A stretch of DNA of 64,000 bases from Cryptomeria japonica (Eukaryota; Streptophyta; Pinopsida; Cupressales; Cupressaceae): positions 24,863,860 through 24,927,859 of the forward strand of contig NC_081412.1 of NCBI RefSeq assembly GCF_030272615.1, given 5' to 3'. This document shows positions 11,456-21,184 of this stretch, piece after piece. Position 1 is the stretch's first letter; each line of letters starts with the position of its first letter. Under the pieces are notes generated by a model that worked only from the letters and a program-made list of their open reading frames with translations, was not told the DNA's origin and searched no databases. A program made the translations under genes and the position numbers.

Positions 11456-11705
11456 TGGCTCCCACCGCACGGTGGTGCCACCGTCGGTGGTCCCACCGCA
11501 CGATGGCTCCACCGTCGGTGGTCCCACCGCACGGTGGCTCCACCGTCGGTGGTCCCACCGCACGGTGGCTCCACCGTCGGTGGTCCCACCGCACAGTGGC
11601 TCCACCGTCGGTGGTTTCATCGCACAGTGGTTCCATCGTGCGGTGATGCCACCTTCGGTTGGCCCACCGTACGGTGGCCACTTTCTCTTCCCCACCGTAC
11701 GGTGA
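11456..11705. repeat. 31-bp palindromic minisatellite of element A
   Basis: About seven tandem units of 31 bp alternate CCACCGTCGGTGG with CCACCGCACGGTGG, joined by 2-base linkers. Both blocks are near-perfect palindromes, and the last copy, CCACCGTACGGTGG, is a perfect 14-mer palindrome. The related arrays in B and L sit in the same place, just after integrase. A T-rich tract follows at 11706-11815. Open frames crossing the array are a by-product of its composition. Confidence 0.85.
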
Positions 11706-11810
11706 CCCTTTTTTTTCTCTCTTTTTTTAAAAATATATATATATTTTTTCCAAATTTTCTTTTATATATATTTTTTCAAATTTTCTTTTATATTTTTTTT
11801 TTCAAGTTTT

Positions 11811-13159
11811 TCAATTTTTAGTAGCGGCTGACTGACTGGGGGTTCCCGGTTCCCTCCGTTCGTGATAGATCTTCAGTTTCGACCCGTTGACTGCGTCTGG
11901 TATCTCCTTCCCGTCCAGCGTCCATAACTTTATCGCCCCGTTCGTATTGACCTCGCGTATCCGGAAGGGCCCTAACCATCGGACTTTGAATTTCCCCGGT
12001 TTAATTTCGTTCCTCCCGTTGAATTTTAACACCAGCTATCCGGGAGTAAAATTCATTCGCCGAAGATGCTTGTCGTGCCACACCTTTCGTCTTTGCTGGG
12101 CTGTTTCTGTCGCCCACTGAGCCATCATCCTTCGCTCGTCCAATTTGTTCAACGCGTACAGCCTCTCCCTCAGGCTTTCCATGTCGCCAAGGCGATTATC
12201 GATGGCAATCCGCAGACTCGGTACCATGAATTCAACTGGCACCACGGCTTCTTGTCCATACATTAGCTGGAAAGGAGTCTGTCCAGTAGTTACTTTGTAG
12301 GTCGTTCGGTATGCCCAAAGTATTGACGGTAGGCGCTCCTCCCAGTCATCCTTCTCCACTCCGCAAGACTTATATATCACCGACATTATTATTTTATTTG
12401 TGGCCTCCGCCTGGCCATTGGCATGTGGGTAATACGGACTTGAAAATGAGTGAAAAATCTTGAAGTGTGATGTCAACCGGTGTATGACATGGTTCACGAA
12501 GTGGCCTCCCCGGTCACTGGTCAACTGAATAGGTATACCATATCGCGTAATGGTTTGTTCATAAATAAACTTCGCTGTGCTTACTATCGAATTATCCTGG
12601 AGGGACCTTGCCTCCACCCACTTGGTCAAGTATTCTGTCGCAACTATAATGTATCGGCACCGTCGTGTGCGACTGGCCTTAAGAGGACCCACAAAGTCGA
12701 GTCCCCATCGCTCAAAGAGTTCTTGTGCATGCGACGGGTTGAGGGGCATGAAGTCGCGCTTAAGAGGTTTGCCCGCTCGTTGGCAAGTGTTACACCTCAC
12801 GACCCACTCCCTAGCGTCGTGATATACCGTTGGCCACCATAGTCCTACGAGAAGCACCTTTCGGGCTGTGGTGTTTGGACCCATGTGTCCACCTGCGGGC
12901 CCTTCATGTGCCTCCCTTAATACACTCGAGACTTCTTCCTCCATGACACAATGCCTTAATATCTGGTCCGGCCCCATCTTGTAAAGTAACCCGTTGATGA
13001 GCGAAAAAGTCCTGCTCCTTAATGCGAGCTTTCTTCGTTCCCCTGGAGGCATACCCTCCAGAAATCGGGACGTCGATAGGTACTCTCCAATCTTCTTGTA
13101 CCACGAAGGGAGCACGGCTATTTGGAACAAGTGTGCATCCGGGAAATCATCATTTACTC
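11811..13159 (-). pseudogene. Integrase, element A
   Basis: Integrase inserts the element cDNA into host DNA. The zinc-binding N-terminus has two His (in EAHEGPAGGHMG) and two Cys (RCNTCQRAG). The catalytic triad is D in GLDFVGP, D in TSDRGGHF and E in GQAEATNK; the last two are separated by 35 residues, the classic D,D-35-E spacing. The C-terminal module continues through KVRWLGPFRIREV to NGSKLKIYHE. No chromodomain follows. A TAG at 12036-12038 replaces the CAG seen in element L (FTPGQLVL), so the C-terminal 75 codons are separated. It is otherwise contiguous with RNase H in one frame. Confidence 0.9.
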
Positions 13160-14960
13160 CCTCTGGAGGTTCCCTCGACTTAATCTGGGATAGCTGGTCG
13201 GCTATGACATGGCTTCGCCCTAGTCTTACCACAATTAAAAATGTGAACTCCTGTAGTAGCAATAGCCAACGACTTATCCTCCCCTGGATAATGGGCTTGT
13301 TTACTAAATACATGAGTGCCTGGTGATCTACGTAAAATGTGAATGGTGTGGCCAGGAGATAATGACGGAATTTCTGTACGGCATAGACCATACCGAGTGC
13401 TTCACGTTCTGTGGTACTGTAGTTCTTTTCCGCCTTCGAGAGCAACCTGCTGGCAAAATAAACGGGGTGGTCCAGCCCGTGTCCTCCTACTTGGGCTAAT
13501 GTAGCCCCGATGGCGTAGTTTGAGGCATCCACGTGAACATGGAATTCCTTATCCCAATTTGGGTATGCCAGTATGGGCGCTCCCATCAACCTTGTCTTTA
13601 GCTCTTCGAAGGCCTTGCTCTGTGGCTCTGCCCAAATGTATGGTTCCCCTTTCCTTGTCAACTTATCCAACGGGTGGGATATCTCAGCGAAGTTCTTGAT
13701 GAACCTCCTGTAGTACCCCACATGACCAAGGAAGGACTTTACCCCCGTGACGTCCGTAGGAGGTTCCATTTCGACTATTACCCGAATCTTGTTTGGGTCC
13801 ATTTTCAATCCCTCTTTACACACAATGTGTCCCAGCAATCTTCCCTGTGGTACCATGAATCTACATTTCTTCGGGTTGAGGGCCAACCGTGCCCTCCGGC
13901 ACCTCTCTAGGCACTCCCCGAGGGTTTTTAAGTGGGTGCCCTGTTCGCTGTAAATCGACCAATCATCCAGGAATGCTTTGAAGTTCCCCACCGACATCTT
14001 GTCGAAGATGTGCAAGATGATGCGCTGAAAGGTGGCAGGCGCATTGCATAGACCGAAGGGCATTCAGTTGTATGCGTACACACCGTCCTCCACCACGAAG
14101 GTTGTTTTCAGCTTATCTTCCTCCGCGATGGATATCTGGTTGTAACCAGAGAACCCATCCATGAAGGAATAGATTTCGTGTCCAGCTACTTCCTCCAAGA
14201 TGCTGTCTGTGAAGGGTATGGGAAACGGGTCTTTAACGGTGACAGCGTTTAGGCACTGGAAATCTACACAGATCCGGATCTGATTGGCCTCTTTCTTGAG
14301 GGAAATCACAATGGGGGACACCCATTCGCTTGTCTGCACTCTGAAGATTATGCCCGCTTCCAACATCCGCTCAATTTCGTCGTTCACTCGTACAACATAA
14401 TTTTTGTTCATTCGGTACGACCGCTTCCTCACTGGCTAGGCTCCTGGTACCAACGTTATTCGGTGCACACATAGCTCTGGGGGCACGCCCTTCAAGTCCT
14501 TGTATGTCCATGCAAAGACATCCTTGTATTCCAAGAAAATTTTGAAGGCTGCGGCCTTCAACACTGGATTCCAATCATCTCTGACCAAGATGATCTTGGG
14601 GTCACTTGTCTCCCCGAGATTCATTTCCTTTAACGTGGCTTCGTGATACTTAATAGGCTCCCCCTTCAGGAATTGGTGTGCCGGTGCCTCATTCACTGCT
14701 GCCTCCCCTTCCTTATACTCGCCATATTCTGGGGGAAATAAATCTAGTTCTTCTTCGATGCTCAATGCGTTGCACGATGGTGTAAATAGTTCATAATCTC
14801 CCATTTGCCAATGGAAGGAGTCCCCATTGTCCCCTGAGCATGCCTCTAGTTCTAACACCCCTTCATCACTGGGCTCCATGCGGCATCTATTCCCACCCTC
14901 CGCTAACTGGTGTCCCTCGGACTCTGAGTCGGAGGAAGAGGCTAACTCCTCGCTCACCAT
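13160..14960 (-). pseudogene. Reverse transcriptase and RNase H, element A
   Basis: The stretch begins with an acidic linker (14960-14440), then RT. The first catalytic Asp is in SFMDGFSGYNQ, and the active-site pair is in AFLDDWSIYS (about 13962-13967). RNase H follows with HVHVDAS, the TTEREAL acidic residues, FYVDHQA and VIADQLS, the expected D-E-D-D set. Premature stops interrupt it at 14433-14435 (TAG) and 14064-14066 (TGA, where B and L have an Arg codon). Another TAG at 14961-14963 separates it from protease. These enzymes copy the genomic RNA into DNA inside the gag particle; this copy could not make them without readthrough. Confidence 0.9.
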
Positions 14961-15479
14961 CTACGTATGGAGGTCGATTACGTACTTCCTCCCGACGTTT
15001 TCCAAAGAAAGGGTATTCCGCTTCCAGTTATGGTTCGCTTTTGCTGCAATGAGCCACCCTCGCCCCAGGATGGCGTCATATCCTTTCTCCTTTAAGGGGA
15101 TTACCACAAAGTCCAACACAAATGGCTGCGTGCCGACCATCACCTGCTGGCCCATGAGGGTACCAATGGGTTTAATCCCATGTTGGTCTGCCCCTAGTAG
15201 GTTGAACGTAGGGGGCCACAACGTAGGCTTTCCCAACTTTTTCCATGTCGCTTCTGGGAGTACATTTACTCCTGACCCTCCGTCCACAATCGTGTCTGTT
15301 AGGGTGGTCCCTAGTATACCCATTTCTACCACCGCCGGGTGGCGTCCGCTGTTGACTACCAACAACATGGGGTCGACCGCGAGGCTCGCGACCTCCCTAA
15401 ACGCGGGGTTGGTTGTGGGGCGCACGACCTCCTTCGTTTTTACTTGCGGGGGTACAGAGTTTAAAATAGCCGTTTTTAG
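14961..15479 (-). pseudogene. Aspartic protease region, element A
   Basis: The retropepsin-like domain has the catalytic motif as TIVDGGSGVNVLP, where the usual D-S/T-G is D-G-G, followed by the flap and the C-terminal YDAILGRGWL hydrophobic-G motif. It would cleave the gag-pol precursor. It is bounded by a TAG at 15480-15482 (other copies have CAA or CAT, so probably CAG to TAG) and a TAG at 14961-14963 (B has CAA). It was in frame with gag and RT in the parent. Confidence 0.85.
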
Positions 15480-17302
15480 CTACAGCATACTCTCCAGGAG
15501 GTCTTGAATTCTCACCGGTACCTCTACCTGCAAGATTTGCCGTAAAATTTCCTCTTCTCCCTTCGTCGTTACTCTCTCGGTCTCTGTGTGGGGATTTCGG
15601 AAGGCAATCTTTTTAGCCTGCGCCCTTGTGATTGCCAATACTTCTGCCTTCGTAGGTTCTTTGTTTAGAAGGTGTACACCAGGTTTCGAGCAATTTGCGT
15701 CCTCGTGGTCGCCTGGCCCGCACCATTGGCAGAGGTGCTGAGTGTTGGCTTCCTTCGTACAATCGCGGGCGAAGTGTCCCCACTGGTTGCAGGCCCTACA
15801 TTGAATCATCGGCCGGCCCTTGGCATCATACTGGATTCGGTTTTTGTTGTTGTTATTGTTATTGTTTCTTCCGCCGCCGCGTCTATTGTCTCGGTATCCT
15901 CCAGATGATGCCGTTGTGTTAGTCTGCTGGACCGTACCTGTTGGTGCGGATGTTGTGGCCTGCTCTGTGAATAACACCTGGTTCGGACTTCGGGTTTTCA
16001 TATTGTATGGGCACTCCTTGGTGGAGTGTCCCATCATTTGGCAAATCTCACAGAATGCCTTCTTCGGGCAAGTACCCTTTGTGTGTCCATCACTCCTGCA
16101 GTCTGTACACCATACTTCAGTTTCTTCCATCTTACTTGTACTCCCTTTCATGGCCTTGAATTCTCTCAGCATTCGTTCCATGTCCTTCTGGAGCGCATGT
16201 ACCTTTTTACCCGATTCGCTACTGCTACTGCTCTCTCTGTCAGAATCTTCATCATCGTTAGATGAATATCTATTACTTTTCTTCTTTCTTGATGTTTTGT
16301 ACTCGCTTTCCAGATCCATTGCCCTGTTATAGGCGTCGTCATATGATGTCGGGGGTACGATCTTCATTTTTTTCCGTAGGGAGGATTTCAATCCTTCCAC
16401 GAACCATCGTTTTTTTAAGCCCTCAGCCGGCTGGCTCTCCATTTTACCCAAGAGTTCTTTCAGCCTCCAACTGTATGCCCGTACTGTCTCCTTAGTACCT
16501 TGCTTGGTACTATATATCTCTGTCACAATTTCGTTGTCATCACAAAGCAATCGGAACTCCTCCGTGAATTCCTTCTGTAGGGTAGCCCATGTGGCCACTT
16601 TTTGCTTATCTACATCGGAGTACCAATCTATGGCGACTCCTCGTAACGTGGCTGGGAACTGCTGTACCCAGTCATCGTGGTCTGTTACTCCATTGGCGGA
16701 CCAAATGGTCTCACATGTACGGCAGTGCCGTAAGGGGTCTTCCTTGCCGTCCCCTGTGAACTTTGGTAACTTTTGTTTGCTCGCCATCCCTGGTCGTCTT
16801 CCTGGAGGCGGTTGTGTCTGTGTCTGTGGCTGTGTCTGTGGCCCTGCGCTGCTACCTCTGGTAGTGTTGGTGGTGTGTCCTGGAGGTATGGTGTTTTGCC
16901 TGTCGCGTGTGGCCCCTACACCCGTACTGTTGCCGTCCCCTTTGTTCTGACACGCTTCTACTCCTGCTTCCGTTGGTGATCTTCACTCCGTGGCGTGAGG
17001 GATAAGTTCCTAAACTGATCCTGAGTCTCCTCGACTAGATTTCGCCGTAACCTTGTTTCTTCTAAAAATTCTTCGTGGCTCCACGTCCTACGATGATCTG
17101 GCGACGCATAGAAATTTCTGTCGGCCTTTGCACCTTCCGTGACATTCCCCTCGGGCCCCCCTTCGGCAGGTTGTCCTTTGGCAAGTTGCCTTAGCCTCTG
17201 TCTACGTTCTACTTGTTGCTCCAGAATCAAAGCCCTCTGCGCGGCCTCCCACTCGTTTGTTTCCGGTTTTCTATTTCTATCTTTATTCAATAGGTTTGGC
17301 AT
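15480..17302 (-). pseudogene. gag, element A
   Basis: The start MPNLLNKDRN (17302) corresponds to MPNTLNKDKN in B. The N-terminal charged helical region runs to 16958, where a frameshift breaks it. The capsid-like gag domain begins near 16787 (LPKFTGDGKEDPLRHC, RGVAIDWYSD, ETVRAYSWRLKELLGKM). A Ser/Lys-rich linker follows, then four CX2CX4HX4C zinc knuckles: CTDCRSDGHTKGTC, CEICQMMGHSTKEC, CRACNQWGHFARDC and CQWCGPGDHEDANC. An Asn-rich run separates the second and third. Gag forms the particle and packages the RNA. Four knuckles is more than the one or two usual in Ty3/gypsy. Confidence 0.88.
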
Positions 17303-17462
17303 TAATTGTTGCACATTTCCATAACTCAATTCTTAAATCAAAACATGTCTTTATTAATTCATCTGCTCAAGTACAACTCGTGTCAATGACACTTTTATTT
17401 GAAATTAAGAAGTTCACAGTTCAATTCCCTCCTGGCCTGGCGCCATCTCTGTTCGTGTCCTG

Positions 17463-17789
17463 TCAGCTGTTCTCTTCGTAGCGTTGCAAGATTTGTTGTC
17501 GTCGCTCTTCCTGGGCAATCTCCTCCAGGCGGGCCTGTTGTGCCAGCGATGCCTGTGCAAGCAACCGGGGGAGGTGGTTCATCAACCGGTTTACTGCCGG
17601 GTTAACCTCCAGCGCTGTCCACACGGCACTTGGTGGGATTTCTGCCTCCGCTGCTTCTCGTTGAACGTATGTCTGAATGGCCACCTGGAGCAAAATCGAG
17701 AATTCTCGTGTTGCCGTGTCTTCTCCTGTGTACAGTTCTGTCCGCGCGTCGTCGGCCTTCGGGTTTACCTCACCAACGGGTAGGCCCAT
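17463..17789 (-). CDS. ORF0: small conserved ORF between primer site and gag, element A
   Basis: This 108-codon frame starts at MGLPVGEVNP. The open frame runs upstream through the primer site into the LTR, so I chose the first Met after the primer site. Conserved features are a TREFSILLQVAIQTYVQREA block, then PPSAVWTALEV, then a Leu/Ala/Glu/Gln-rich helix containing QARLEEIAQEERRQQILQ. Homologues lie at the same position in B (46595-46960) and E (24183-24512), with a shortened one in G. Coding sequence is conserved while flanks differ, which supports a real protein. The function is unknown. It could be a leader protein or a detached N-terminal part of gag. Confidence 0.6.
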   Translation of the reverse strand: MGLPVGEVNPKADDARTELYTGEDTATREFSILLQVAIQTYVQREAAEAEIPPSAVWTALEVNPAVNRLMNHLPRLLAQASLAQQARLEEIAQEERRQQILQRYEENS

Positions 17790-17833
17790 TGTGTCTGTGC
17801 ACCATCCGTGTCTTCCCTTCCCGAGTTCGTCTA

Positions 17834-17846
17834 GGCAACGGCGCCA
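17834..17846 (-). other. Primer-binding site, element A
   Basis: On the minus strand TGGCGCCGTTGCC lies 2 bases after the 5' LTR. It is complementary to the 3' end of plant tRNA-Asp (known to end GGCAACGGCGCCA), the primer used by Athila-type elements. Confidence 0.85.
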
Positions 17847-17848
17847 AA

Positions 17849-18108
17849 TGTTTGCCCTCTCGGGTGAATAACTTAAGACATAAAGGACATAACGCAGAAT
17901 AATGCCGTAAATATCAGACAAAGTGTATCAAAATGTTCTATTCATAAGAAGTGTATTTTACAAGTTACATTCCGGAGTATAAAAGGGTACCGAGGGGGTG
18001 CGAGCGCCAACCGTCGCACCGCAACTTCCACCCCTCAGTTGCCAACTAACCAAAACAATTACACATAATTAACTAATGTTATTCCCGTGTACAATAATGC
18101 CGCCAACA
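17849..18108 (-). repeat. 5' LTR of element A
   Basis: This 260-bp LTR is identical to the 3' LTR except for one base. The element transcript would start inside it and run leftward. The target duplication catac follows at 18109-18113. Confidence 0.9.
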
Positions 18109-18113
18109 CATAC

Positions 18114-19212
18114 TACAGCGATATGGGAATTAGAAGACAGCAGCAATCAAACAAAGAAAAGGTTTGTTGATATCTAATAAACAGCAGATAACAATACAAC
18201 GAGTCTCCTTATATAACAATAGCAATAATGTAATATGTTCTACAGAAGCGACTTTATGAAGAAAGAGTTTATTAAATATCCAAGTTAAAGTCTATTCACA
18301 AAGGAAGAAAGACGGTAATTATCATTCCTCAAGGCAGAAATTAGTATGGACAGCGATATATATAAATGCACAAATTAGATGGCTTCTATGTTAATGCACA
18401 TAGATTACCATTAAAATGAGTGGCGATTCTAATTAATAAGGTCATGTTGAGAACAGCGACTTTTCACTGAAGAATACAATCAGACAGCATGCATTTGTTA
18501 AGAAGTCAAACATTACTTTTAGAGCGACTTCATTAAGGTTACGACTTATATATTACATGTGAACAGATGTTAATAACGATTGGTTCTAAATGATATCACT
18601 AAATATATGTTAAAACAAAACCTGATGGGGTGTCTACATGGTGCAAGTTCATAAAAACTAATACAAGCTTTGACTAATGTGACGACTTGTTTTTTAAGCA
18701 CAAAACACTTGGCAAAAGCAGCAATCAATATTTGAAATTTTGATAAATTAAGAGGAGTGATTGTATATATAAGGATAGTGACTAAAGAATACACATCAGC
18801 AATCATTACTAATTTAGCTCAAAAGCTGCGATTTGATTATGTTTGGTAATGTTTTTCATGAGGTGTGAATTAAGTGGAGATGCAATTAAATAATAAGAAG
18901 TTATGTCTCCTCAATGAAACATCTATTCAAAGGGCATGACTCTTTGATGTAAAGACATATCTATGGAGATTGTAAATGGAGGAGAGTGGGGGGACGTGTG
19001 GTTTCAATGACATAAAACATATGCCCCAGGAGTAATTGATAAGGAGATAGACTAAAGATTTAGTAAAGAACTTTATATCAGATTTATAGTGAAAAGTTTT
19101 ATGGTAGATTATATGAGGAGATAGTGAAGAATTTTATGACAGACTTATGAGGAAATTGTAAGAAGTTCAATAGCAGATTTGTAAGTAGATAGTAATCAGT
19201 TTTATGGGAGAT
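18114..19212. other. Degenerate repeat-like host sequence, no gene seen
   Basis: This is the host sequence continuing past element A. Words like GCGACTT and CAGCGAT recur every 40-80 bases. From about 19040 to 19212 there are imperfect 35-40-base repeats of an 'agttttatggtagat' type. No supported coding frame was found. Sequence on the other side of the copia remnant (30721-32000) is rich in the reverse-complement words ATCGCTG and AAGTCGC-like forms, so both may come from one old repeat family. Confidence 0.45.
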
Positions 19213-20657
19213 CTTGGTACCACAGGAAGCACTTACAGTAGCCAATCCGGTCAAAGACATACGACCAGTAGGGGTGTTGGTCTGGAAAATCAATGAAGGA
19301 GAACCACCAGCACAACGTCGGGTGTCACTACCACAGATCAGCTTAGCTGTACTCGGGTCAGAAGCCGTGGAATGTACCAGTATGGCAGACTAAACAGTGG
19401 CAGAGGAAGCCGTATAGCATAGCCCGAGTAGAATATCCCAGGGGACGGTCGTACCAGGGAAAGAAGAGGTAGTCATACAGGGAATTGGTACTAGTACGAC
19501 ATGTTCAGGTACTGCCACAACAGGTACTAGTACTGCAGGGACTAGTATGGTACCATCGGGTACTAGTACGGTACCAACATGTACTAGTACAAATACCGGC
19601 AGGACCTAGTACGACAGGTACTAGTATGGTACCAGCGGAGAAAGATGAGCCAGGGGATGTACCGATGACTAGAGATGGTCTGGAGGAGTTGGCAATACTG
19701 GAGACACTGACGGATGAGGATATAGATGCATCGTTGGATGGGTGGCTGGGGCAGTTTGCACTCACACCTCGACCCCCCTCCCATGCACCACACGCCATGG
19801 CCATTGAGCCGCACCAGACACAAGACAGGACTACCCCTATCACAGACCAGGATGAGAGGATGTCTGTTGATGAGAAGCACAGGGCAACAAGAACTGGTGG
19901 GCAGAGCCGAAAGATCAACACTGATGGGGAAAGCGGGCCGGAAGGACTACTGGCAAGACTTCACCTCACTCCACCAGACCCTAACGATCCAGCAGGCTCG
20001 CTCCAGCGGTTCTTTGGGGAGCTTCAAGGGATTTCAGATGTAGCACGCAGAATGGCACAGTTGATTGGGCAGATGGATGTCGGCAACTCTGCCGACACTG
20101 AGAAACTGCGCCACTTCATGACTTCTGGATGTGCAGACAAGTTTGCACGCCACTTCGAGCAACAGGGGTGGCCAGATAGTAGTACACCGGAGATGGTACA
20201 GGAATGGACATGCATGTGACTGGTGGAAGGAGTGGGCACCTTAGGCCCTACCTTGCATAGTAGGGAAGGACCCTTCCGGGATGTTTACCTGCAGATGTGA
20301 CAAAGCCAGATAGAGCAGCAAGCCCAACGGCTGTATGTAGCAAAACTGAAGAAGGAAGGGGAGAAGCGTGCGTAGCTAGCTGCAGTAGAGAAGAACCTGA
20401 GGGTTGAGCTAGAAACGAAGGTGACTACTTATGAGGCCCATTGCAACATGCAGAAGGAGGTGCAAGTATTGGCAGCAAAAGTGGCCAAGCTTACCTTATA
20501 GATGGAGCAAAAAGACAAAAAACTGTTCGAGGTCGCACACATGGTGAAGAAGGCACGGGAACAGTAGTTGCTGGCAGAGAAGAACCTAAGACTCCACACA
20601 GGGCAACACCCTTCTTCGACCACTACAGGGACGCCTCCTCCCCCTTCTCAATCTTAG
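19213..20657 (+). pseudogene. aORF fragment of F
   Basis: This is homologous to the C-terminal half of the aORF in B. A segment containing LAVLGSEAVE aligns with LDVVGSEAVV of B. LRHFMTSGCADKFARHFEQQ aligns with the VLQFMRDDCPAAF region, and both are followed by GWP and a Met/Glu-rich helix. The coiled-coil part (after 20220) and a Pro/Ser tail ending at the TAG at 20655-20657 are recognisable but broken by several TAG codons and a frame change. The longest open piece is 19485-20219. Confidence 0.65.
19487..19633 (+). repeat. ACTAGTA-based short repeats within the F aORF
   Basis: ACTAGTA occurs six times in about 147 bases, mostly as GGTACTAGTA, with GGTACC words in between. In frame it gives a Thr/Ser/Gly-rich low-complexity segment. 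It is absent from the aORFs of A and B, so it is a local expansion. Confidence 0.7.
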
Positions 20658-20689
20658 TCTTTTGTTTTGTATTCCAGCTCCTATTGTCT

Positions 20690-20728
20690 TAGTCGTCTGG
20701 AAGACGACTACTTTTTGGGGGGGGGGTG
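20690..20728 (+). promoter_or_regulatory. Stem-loop and polypurine tract, fragment F
   Basis: TAGTCGTCT-GGA-AGACGACTA is a perfect 9-bp stem with a 3-base loop (20690-20710). It is followed at once by CTTTTTGGGGGGGGGG and TGA, then the LTR at 20730. The arrangement is the same as in A, B and G. Confidence 0.75.
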
Positions 20729-20729
20729 A

Positions 20730-21046
20730 TGTTAGGGGTCAATAACGCATGTTAGTTTATAGTTGGGATGGGTGTTTATGTTTGCGTCGTCGAGAGGTTC
20801 TTGGGTAGTTGGTAGTTAGTGACGGTTAGCAACTTGGCCAACTGTCGAGTCTATATATGATTTGGATGAACCTCGGCAAGGATGGTATTGTATTGGCATA
20901 TTCTTGAGAATTCAATAAAGATATCATTCTTCTAGTATAGTTGTTTGTTGTTATTACTTATGCTTTGATATGTGAATGTTCTGTTACATGAATAGTTGGT
21001 ACGTGTGGGAAATCCTTGTTTTATCCATGAGTCTACCAACCACACA
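20730..21046 (+). repeat. LTR of fragment F
   Basis: It starts TGTTAGGGGTC directly after the polypurine tract. It contains an 'aacttggccaactgtc' block and TATATATG near 20855, and resembles the LTR layout of G only loosely. The 3' limit is set where similarity to the protease of E resumes (21059). Confidence 0.55.
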
Positions 21047-21184
21047 TTAAGGACCAAATAACCATGCTGGTCTACTCCCACCAGATTGAATGTGGGTGGC
21101 CATAGTGTCGTCTTTCCTAGCTTCTTCCACGTTTCCTCCAGCAACACGTTTACTCTGGATCCTCTGTCCACGATGGTATCCGTA

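Larger units (their letters stand above)
8217..18108 (-). mobile_element. Element A: complete Ty3/gypsy (Tat-like) LTR retrotransposon
   Basis: Two 260-bp LTRs (8217-8476 and 17849-18108) differ at only one position that I can find. The element is flanked by catac (8212-8216 and 18109-18113). It reads on the minus strand. In order it holds: 5' LTR, primer site, ORF0, gag, protease, RT, RNase H, integrase, palindrome-rich minisatellite, aORF, stem-loop, polypurine tract and 3' LTR. The order RT-RNase H-integrase defines Ty3/gypsy. The Asp-tRNA primer site and the absence of a chromodomain favour the Tat/Athila side. Despite the young LTRs, gag, pol and aORF all contain stops and frameshifts, so this copy is not autonomous. 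Confidence 0.92.
19213..21046 (+). mobile_element. Fragment F: 3' end of a gypsy element (aORF, stem-loop, PPT, LTR)
   Basis: The fragment holds the C-terminal part of an aORF, the conserved stem-loop, a G-rich polypurine tract and an LTR starting TGTTAGGGG at 20730. The 5' LTR, gag and pol are absent. It meets the protease of remnant E, which points the other way, near 21047-21058. The right LTR end is uncertain by several bases (a CA lies at 21042, 21044 and 21046). Confidence 0.7.

Noticed and set aside
11081-11821. Long open frames on both strands across the minisatellite of A
   Set aside because: They are a by-product of a GC-rich repeat with no stop words. All frames are open over the array, and no homologue exists in B.
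17790-17921. ORF0 starting inside the LTR
   Set aside because: The frame is open through the primer site, but starts there would be upstream of the likely transcript start or within the R/U5 leader. The conserved protein blocks begin at or after MGLPVG.
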